Source: Streptomyces cyaneus
Lineage (GTDB): Bacteria; Actinomycetota; Actinomycetes; Streptomycetales; Streptomycetaceae
Length of the DNA: 64,000 bases
Reading direction: 5' to 3'
Assembly: GCF_004028635.1 (NCBI RefSeq)
Contig: NZ_RQJW01000023.1
Coordinates: forward strand, 1-64,000
Below the pieces are notes generated by a model. It was not told the origin of the DNA. It worked only from the letters and a program-made list of their open reading frames with translations, and ran no database searches. Below, piece after piece: positions 59,573 through 64,000 of the stretch (the first letter of the stretch is position 1; every line of letters begins with the position of its first letter). Made by a program: the position numbers and the translations under genes.

Positions 59573-59788
59573 CGCCCCCGCCGCCCCTACCCGTCCCGTC
59601 CCTGGGGGCCTGCGGCCCCCAGACCCCCGCTTCGGCCCTGAAGGGGCCTCGTCCTCAAACGCCGGACGGGCTGGGTAAATCAGCCCCTCCGGCGTTTGAG
59701 GAGCGGGGGTCCAGGGGGCGGAGCCCCCTGGTGGGGTTGAAGGGGCGGAGCCCCTTCAAGGACGGGAAGGGTAGGGGCGGCGGGGGCG
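59573..59788. terminator. Nested inverted-repeat block between convergent genes
   Basis: 29-bp outer arms (59573-59601 and 59760-59788, one mismatch) enclose at least four further hairpins: CTGGGGGCC/GGCCCCCAG (about 59601-59621), CCTCAAACGCCGG.../...CCGGCGTTTGAGG (59653-59702), CCAGGGGGC/GCCCCCTGG (about 59711-59731), and TTGAAGGGGC/GCCCCTTCAA (about 59738-59759). The inner two types recur between genes in many Streptomyces genomes. Here they should stop transcription from fadB and from pgl. I see no gene in 59551-59816. Confidence 0.8.
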
Positions 59789-59816
59789 AAATCCATCCCC
59801 GCCGCACACCCCCCTC

Positions 59817-60599
59817 TCACGCAGACGCAGGCGGATACAGCGACCGCGGCAGCTGCGATGCCGCCGCCGCGTCCAGCAACCACAGGGTCCTGGAGCGCCC
59901 GTACGCCCCCGCCGCCGGCGCCTGGATCTCGCCCGCGCCCGACAGGGCGATCGCCGCGGCCTGCGCCTTGTCCTCGCCGGCCGCCAGCAGCCACACCTCA
60001 CGAGCCGCCCGGATCGCCGGGAGCGTGAGGGTCACACGGGTCGGCGGGGGCTTAGGGGCGCCGTGGACGCCGACAACCGTGCGCTCCGTCTCCCGTACCG
60101 CCGGGAGTTCCGGGAACAGGGAAGCGACGTGGGTGTCGGGGCCCACGCCCAGCATGAGGACGTCGAAGGTGGGGACCGAGCCGTGGTTCTCGGGGCCCGC
60201 CGACCTCGCCAGTTCCTCCGCGTACGACGCGGCCGCCGCTTCCACGTCCGTACCGAACGGACCGTCCGACGCGGGCATGGCATGCACCCGCTTCGGATCC
60301 AGAGGCACCGAGTCCAGCAGAGCCTCGCGGGCCTGCGTGACATTGCGCTCCGGGTCGCCCTCGGGGAGGAAGCGTTCGTCGCCCCACCAGAGGTCCAGCC
60401 GGGTCCAGTCAATGGCGTCCCGGGCGGGCGCGGCCGCGAGGGCGGCCAGCAGGCCGTTGCCGTTGCGGCCGCCGGTGAGGACCACGGACGCCGAGCCCCG
60501 GGAGGCCTGGGCGTCCACGATCTTCGTGATCAGCCGGGCCGCCGCGGCCTGCGCCATCAGCTCCTTGTCGTGGTGCACGACCAGCTGAGGAGTACTCAC
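59817..60599 (-). CDS. pgl: 6-phosphogluconolactonase
   Basis: A 260-aa enzyme of the oxidative pentose phosphate pathway that hydrolyses 6-phosphogluconolactone, the product of Zwf. Motifs VVLTGG.N....LL near the N-terminus, DLWWGDERFLPEGDPERN and VLMLGVGPDTHVASLFP match the SOL/DevB family. The GTG start overlaps the opcA stop (GTGA). The far upstream open frame is a shadow of opcA. Confidence 0.95.
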   Translation of the reverse strand: MSTPQLVVHHDKELMAQAAAARLITKIVDAQASRGSASVVLTGGRNGNGLLAALAAAPARDAIDWTRLDLWWGDERFLPEGDPERNVTQAREALLDSVPLDPKRVHAMPASDGPFGTDVEAAAASYAEELARSAGPENHGSVPTFDVLMLGVGPDTHVASLFPELPAVRETERTVVGVHGAPKPPPTRVTLTLPAIRAAREVWLLAAGEDKAQAAAIALSGAGEIQAPAAGAYGRSRTLWLLDAAAASQLPRSLYPPASA

Positions 60600-61765
60600 T
60601 TCGCCGCCGCCTTCGTCACCGGTTCCTGCGCCTTCGCTTCCTTCCCGGGTGCTTTCGCAGCGATTTCGGTGGGCGCTCCGACCGATTCTCCTTTGGCCGG
60701 CGATCCCTCCCCACTGTCCTCGGCCGACGGCTCCTCGGCCGACGGCTCCTCGGCCCTCGCCACGGCAGCCTCGGCCAGCGCCACGGCCTGCACAGCCTTG
60801 GCCACCGCGGCCTCGGCACCCCGAACCGCCGAAGCCGGACCGGAGTTCAACCGCTCCACCCCGAACCGCAGCGCCGACGCGTAGGTGTCGTCCGGGTCGA
60901 GCCGCCGCAGCTCCTCCGCGATCAGCTCGGCCGTCTCCCGCCGCTTCAGCGCCACCGCACGGTTCGGCTGGCCCTGGATGGAGAGGGTCGCCAGGGAACC
61001 GTCCGCGCGGTCCAGCACTATCGGGCCGCAGTCGGTGTCCATCCGGACCGCCGTCAACCCCGGCCCACCCGACAGTGACCGCTTCACCGGCACGTCCAGC
61101 CGGTCCGCGAGCCACATCGCCAGCAGCTCACAGCTCGGGTTGAACTCCTCGCCCTCCACCTCGACGGCCTTCACCTCGCAGACCACCTGGTCCAGAGCCG
61201 CCGCCAGCATCGAGCGCCACGGAGTGATCCGGGTCCAGGAGAGATCGGTGTCGCCGGGTGTGTAGGTGTCCGCCCGCGCCGACAGCTCCCGTACCGGCTG
61301 CTCCGAGGCGTATGTGTCCGTCACCCGGCGCTGGGCCAGCGCGCCCAGCGGGTCGTTCGCCGGGTCGAGCGGCGCGTTCACCGGCCACCAGACCACCACC
61401 GGGGCGTCCGGCAGGAGCAGGGGCAGGACGACCGACTGGGCGTGGTCGGACACCTCGCCGTACAGGCGCAGGACGACCGTTTCACCGCTGCCCGCGTCGG
61501 CGCCCACCCGCACCTCGGCGTCCAGCCGGGACTGCGTACGGTCGCGGGGCGAGCGCGAGACGCGCTTGATGACCACCAGCGTGCGCGAGGGGTGCTCGTG
61601 CGAGGCGTCGTTGGCGGCCTTGAGCGCGTCGTACGCGTTCTCCTCGTCCGTGACGATGACCAGCGTGAGCACCATGCCGACGGCCGGCGTGCCGATGGCG
61701 CGGCGGCCCTGCACCAGTGCCTTGTTGATCTTGCTGGCCGTGGTGTCCGTGAGGTCTATCTTCAT
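60596..61765 (-). CDS. opcA: Glucose-6-phosphate dehydrogenase assembly protein OpcA
   Basis: A 389-aa actinobacterial OpcA. The core (about residues 1-310) has the expected pattern (VLTLVIVTDEENAYDALKAANDASHEHPSRTLVVI, VVVWWPVNAPLDPANDPLG, SWTRITPWRSMLAAALDQ). A low-complexity Ala/Glu/Lys/Pro tail of about 75 residues follows, including two SAEEP copies, longer than usual. It helps Zwf assemble. It is ATGA-coupled to zwf. Confidence 0.95.
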   Translation of the reverse strand: MKIDLTDTTASKINKALVQGRRAIGTPAVGMVLTLVIVTDEENAYDALKAANDASHEHPSRTLVVIKRVSRSPRDRTQSRLDAEVRVGADAGSGETVVLRLYGEVSDHAQSVVLPLLLPDAPVVVWWPVNAPLDPANDPLGALAQRRVTDTYASEQPVRELSARADTYTPGDTDLSWTRITPWRSMLAAALDQVVCEVKAVEVEGEEFNPSCELLAMWLADRLDVPVKRSLSGGPGLTAVRMDTDCGPIVLDRADGSLATLSIQGQPNRAVALKRRETAELIAEELRRLDPDDTYASALRFGVERLNSGPASAVRGAEAAVAKAVQAVALAEAAVARAEEPSAEEPSAEDSGEGSPAKGESVGAPTEIAAKAPGKEAKAQEPVTKAAAK

Positions 61766-63300
61766 GGCCGGCGCCAGCTCCGTCCGTCTCGCTCGAGCAT
61801 TTCGTCCGCCTCGACGGGGCCCCAGGTACCGGCCGGGTACTGGGCGGGCCTGCCGTGCGTGTCCCAGTACTCCTCGATCGGGTCGAGGATCTTCCAGGAC
61901 AGCTCGACCTCCTCGGTGCGCGGGAAGAGGTTCGCGTCGCCGAGCAGGACGTCGAGGATCAGCCGCTCGTACGCCTCGGGCGAGGACTCCGTGAAGGACT
62001 CGCCGTACGCGAAGTCCATCGACACGTCCCGGATCTCCATCGAGGTGCCGGGGACCTTGGAGCCGAAGCGGACCGTGACGCCCTCGTCGGGCTGGACGCG
62101 GATCACGATCGCGTTCTGGCCCAGCTCCTCGGTGGCCGTCGTGTCGAAGGGGGAGTGCGGCGCCCGCTGGAACACGACCGCGATCTCCGTCACGCGGCGG
62201 CCGAGCCGCTTGCCGGTGCGCAGATAGAAGGGGACGCCCGCCCAGCGGCGGTTGTCGATCCCCAGCTTGATCGCGGCGTACGTGTCGGTCTTCGACTTGG
62301 CGTCGATGCCCTCCTCCTGGAGGTACCCGACCGCCTTCTCGCCGCCCTGCCAGCCGGCCGCGTACTGCCCGAACACCGTGTCCCGGCCCAGGTTCTTCGG
62401 CAGCCGTACGGCACCGAGCACCTTGGTCTTCTCCGCCGCCAGCGCGTCCGCGTCGAAGGAGGCGGGCTCCTCCATGGCGGTCAGGGCCATCAGCTGCAGG
62501 AGGTGGTTCTGGATGACGTCACGGGCGGCGCCGATGCCGTCGTAGTAGCCGGCGCGGCCGCCGATGCCGATGTCCTCGGCCATGGTGATCTGCACGTGGT
62601 CCACGAAGGACCGGTTCCAGATCGGCTCGAACATCGTGTTGGCGAAGCGCAGCGCCAGGATGTTCTGGACGGTCTCCTTGCCCAGGTAGTGGTCGATGCG
62701 GAAGACCTGGTCCGGGGCGAAGACCTCGTGGACGACCTTGTTGAGCTCCTCGGCCGACTTCAGGTCGTGGCCGAAGGGCTTCTCGATGACCGCGCGCCGC
62801 CAGGAGCCGCCCGTCTGGTCGGCGAGGCCGTGCTTCTTCAGCTGCTGGATGACCACCGGGAAGGAGCGTGGCGGCACCGACAGGTAGAAGGCGAAGTTGC
62901 CGCCCGTGCCCTGTGCCTTGTCCAGCTCCTCGATGGTGCCGCGCAGCCGCTCGAAGGCGTCGTCGTCGTCGAAGGTGCCCTGGACGAAGCGCATGCCTTG
63001 GATGAGCTGCTGCCAGACCTCCTCGCGGAAGGGGGTGCGGGCATGCTCCTTGACCGCGTCGTGGACCTCCTGTGCGAAGTCCTCGTGGGCCCACTCGCGG
63101 CGGGCGAAGCCGACCAGCGAGAAGCCCGGCGGCAGCAGACCCCGGTTGGCGAGGTCGTACACGGCGGGCATCAGCTTTTTACGTGACAAATCGCCCGTAA
63201 CGCCGAAGATCACCAGGCCCGACGGCCCCGCGATACGCGGGAGCCGTCGGTCGGCGGCGTCACGAAGCGGGTTCGCTTCAGTGACGTTGAAGGGTGGCAA
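61762..63300 (-). CDS. zwf: Glucose-6-phosphate 1-dehydrogenase
   Basis: A 512-aa enzyme oxidising glucose-6-phosphate to the lactone and making NADPH. The nucleotide motif GVTGDLSRKKLMPA and the active-site RIDHYLGKETVQN are intact. The start is TTG 63300 behind GGAGGG, which lies inside the end of tal four bases upstream. The order tal-zwf-opcA-pgl is the standard actinobacterial pentose phosphate cluster. Confidence 0.97.
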   Translation of the reverse strand: MPPFNVTEANPLRDAADRRLPRIAGPSGLVIFGVTGDLSRKKLMPAVYDLANRGLLPPGFSLVGFARREWAHEDFAQEVHDAVKEHARTPFREEVWQQLIQGMRFVQGTFDDDDAFERLRGTIEELDKAQGTGGNFAFYLSVPPRSFPVVIQQLKKHGLADQTGGSWRRAVIEKPFGHDLKSAEELNKVVHEVFAPDQVFRIDHYLGKETVQNILALRFANTMFEPIWNRSFVDHVQITMAEDIGIGGRAGYYDGIGAARDVIQNHLLQLMALTAMEEPASFDADALAAEKTKVLGAVRLPKNLGRDTVFGQYAAGWQGGEKAVGYLQEEGIDAKSKTDTYAAIKLGIDNRRWAGVPFYLRTGKRLGRRVTEIAVVFQRAPHSPFDTTATEELGQNAIVIRVQPDEGVTVRFGSKVPGTSMEIRDVSMDFAYGESFTESSPEAYERLILDVLLGDANLFPRTEEVELSWKILDPIEEYWDTHGRPAQYPAGTWGPVEADEMLERDGRSWRRP

Positions 63301-63304
63301 GGGA

Positions 63305-64000
63305 TCAGCCCTCCGAGGGGGCGAGGCGCTCGAGCTCCGCCTCGGTCGACTTCAGCAGGTCGTTCCAGGACGCCTCGAACTTCTCGACGCCCTCGTCCTC
63401 CAGCACCTGGACCACGTCGTCGTACGAGATCCCGAGCTTCTCGACGGCGTCCAGGTCCGCGCGGGCCTGCGCGTAGGTGCCGGCGATGGTGTTGCCGGTG
63501 ATCGAGCCGCTCTCCTCGGTCGCCTGAAGGGTGGCCTCCGGCATGGTGTTGACCGTGTTCGGCGCGACCAGGTCGTCGACGTACAGGGTCGCCTTGTAGG
63601 CCGGGTCCTTCACGCCGGTGGAGGCCCACAGCGCACGCTGCTTGTTGGCGCCCCCGTTCTCCAGCACGCTCCAGCGGTCGGTGGAGAAGACTTCCTCGTA
63701 CGCCTGGTAGGCGAGCCGGGCGTTGGCGACGGCGGCCTTGCCGCGCGCGGCCTTGGCCTCGTCGGTGCCCAGCGCGTCGAGCCGCTTGTCGATCTCGGTG
63801 TCCACGCGGGACACGAAGAAGGACGCCACGGAGTGGATCAGTGACAGATCCAGGCCCTTCGCCTTGGCCTTCTCCAGCCCGGCGAGGTAGGCGTTCATGA
63901 CCTCGCGGTAGCGCTCGAGCGAGAAGATCAGCGTGACGTTGACGCTGATGCCGTTGCCGATCACCTCGGTGATGGCCGGCAGGCCCGCCTTGGTGGCCGG
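63305..64000 (-). CDS. tal: Transaldolase, 3' part
   Basis: The 231-codon C-terminal part of transaldolase; the start lies beyond base 64000. The strand NVTLIFSLERYREVMNAYLAGLE and FFVSRVDTEIDKRLD are characteristic of the actinobacterial TalB-like family, followed by KDPAYKATLYVDDLVAPNTVNTMPEATLQA. It moves a three-carbon unit between sugar phosphates in the non-oxidative pentose phosphate branch and is followed after four bases by zwf. The upstream neighbour is expected to be transketolase. Confidence 0.95.
   Translation of the reverse strand, partial: PATKAGLPAITEVIGNGISVNVTLIFSLERYREVMNAYLAGLEKAKAKGLDLSLIHSVASFFVSRVDTEIDKRLDALGTDEAKAARGKAAVANARLAYQAYEEVFSTDRWSVLENGGANKQRALWASTGVKDPAYKATLYVDDLVAPNTVNTMPEATLQATEESGSITGNTIAGTYAQARADLDAVEKLGISYDDVVQVLEDEGVEKFEASWNDLLKSTEAELERLAPSEG

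Noticed and set aside
59551..59816. Possible small RNA or gene between fadB and pgl
   Set aside because: The interval is fully explained by nested inverted repeats typical of Streptomyces intergenic hairpins; no promoter or ORF is evident.

Overview
This window is chromosomal DNA from a Streptomyces or a very close relative. The signs are very high GC, GTG/TTG starts with overlapping stop/start codons, an SsgA-like sporulation protein, a WhiB-like protein, a two-domain small laccase, a PcaV-type MarR regulator over a fused pcaL, and a rare in-frame TTA codon. From memory, the order pca operon - split LigD pair - small laccase - ABC-F - ssgD - fatty-acid beta-oxidation genes matches the S. coelicolor region around SCO6697-SCO6732. 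I could not run that comparison. I saw no tRNA, rRNA, insertion sequence, prophage or CRISPR array.

Layout. 0-2.6 kb: a ribose-type ABC importer (truncated permease and lipoprotein) divergent from its likely LacI repressor. 2.7-10 kb: an MHS transporter, a Tat-exported phospholipase C, an EamA/PAP2 pair facing a TetR gene across an inverted-repeat operator array, and a DUF2510 protein. 10-16 kb: a 0.65 kb minisatellite block, a transporter-anmK pair, and a large STAND ATPase that resembles LuxR regulators but has no HTH. 16-24 kb: the complete protocatechuate operon pcaIJFHGB-pcaDC with divergent pcaV, followed by an SDR gene. 24-29 kb: a DUF3048 lipoprotein, a zinc alcohol dehydrogenase, and divergent LigD-type ligase and primase/polymerase genes.

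28.8-33.3 kb is the most unusual part. It holds three tightly overlapped genes: an unrecognised 304-aa protein carrying a TTA (bldA) codon, a TPR-CHAT caspase-like protease, and a beta-rich 276-aa protein with an acidic tail. The arrangement resembles protease/effector immune cassettes, possibly protease plus gasdermin-like pore former, and is the main candidate for an undescribed system. 33.4-39.3 kb follows with secreted cupredoxin-DUF1080 and ThuA-sugar dehydrogenase proteins divergent from the small laccase.

39.3-51.8 kb: an ornithine cyclodeaminase-like enzyme, a second LacI regulator with its palindrome, a VOC protein, a Wbl protein, a degenerate repeat-filled 0.9 kb, an acyl-ACP desaturase behind a three-copy operator, DDAH, an ABC-F protein with a long attenuator-like leader, ssgD, a Ycf48-like repeat protein, a Rho-N protein, YciI, an endonuclease V with an extra C-terminal domain, and a 48-aa membrane protein. 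52-59.6 kb: a trans-acting enoyl reductase-like protein, a YjbR protein, and a four-gene acyl-CoA operon (CoA-transferase/racemase, acyl-CoA dehydrogenase, thiolase, FadB-type fusion). 59.8-64 kb: tal-zwf-opcA-pgl, the oxidative pentose phosphate genes, with tal running off the end.

The window also carries many short GC-rich tandem repeats between genes (periods 6, 7, 10, 17, 21/63, 25-26 and a 186-bp direct repeat).
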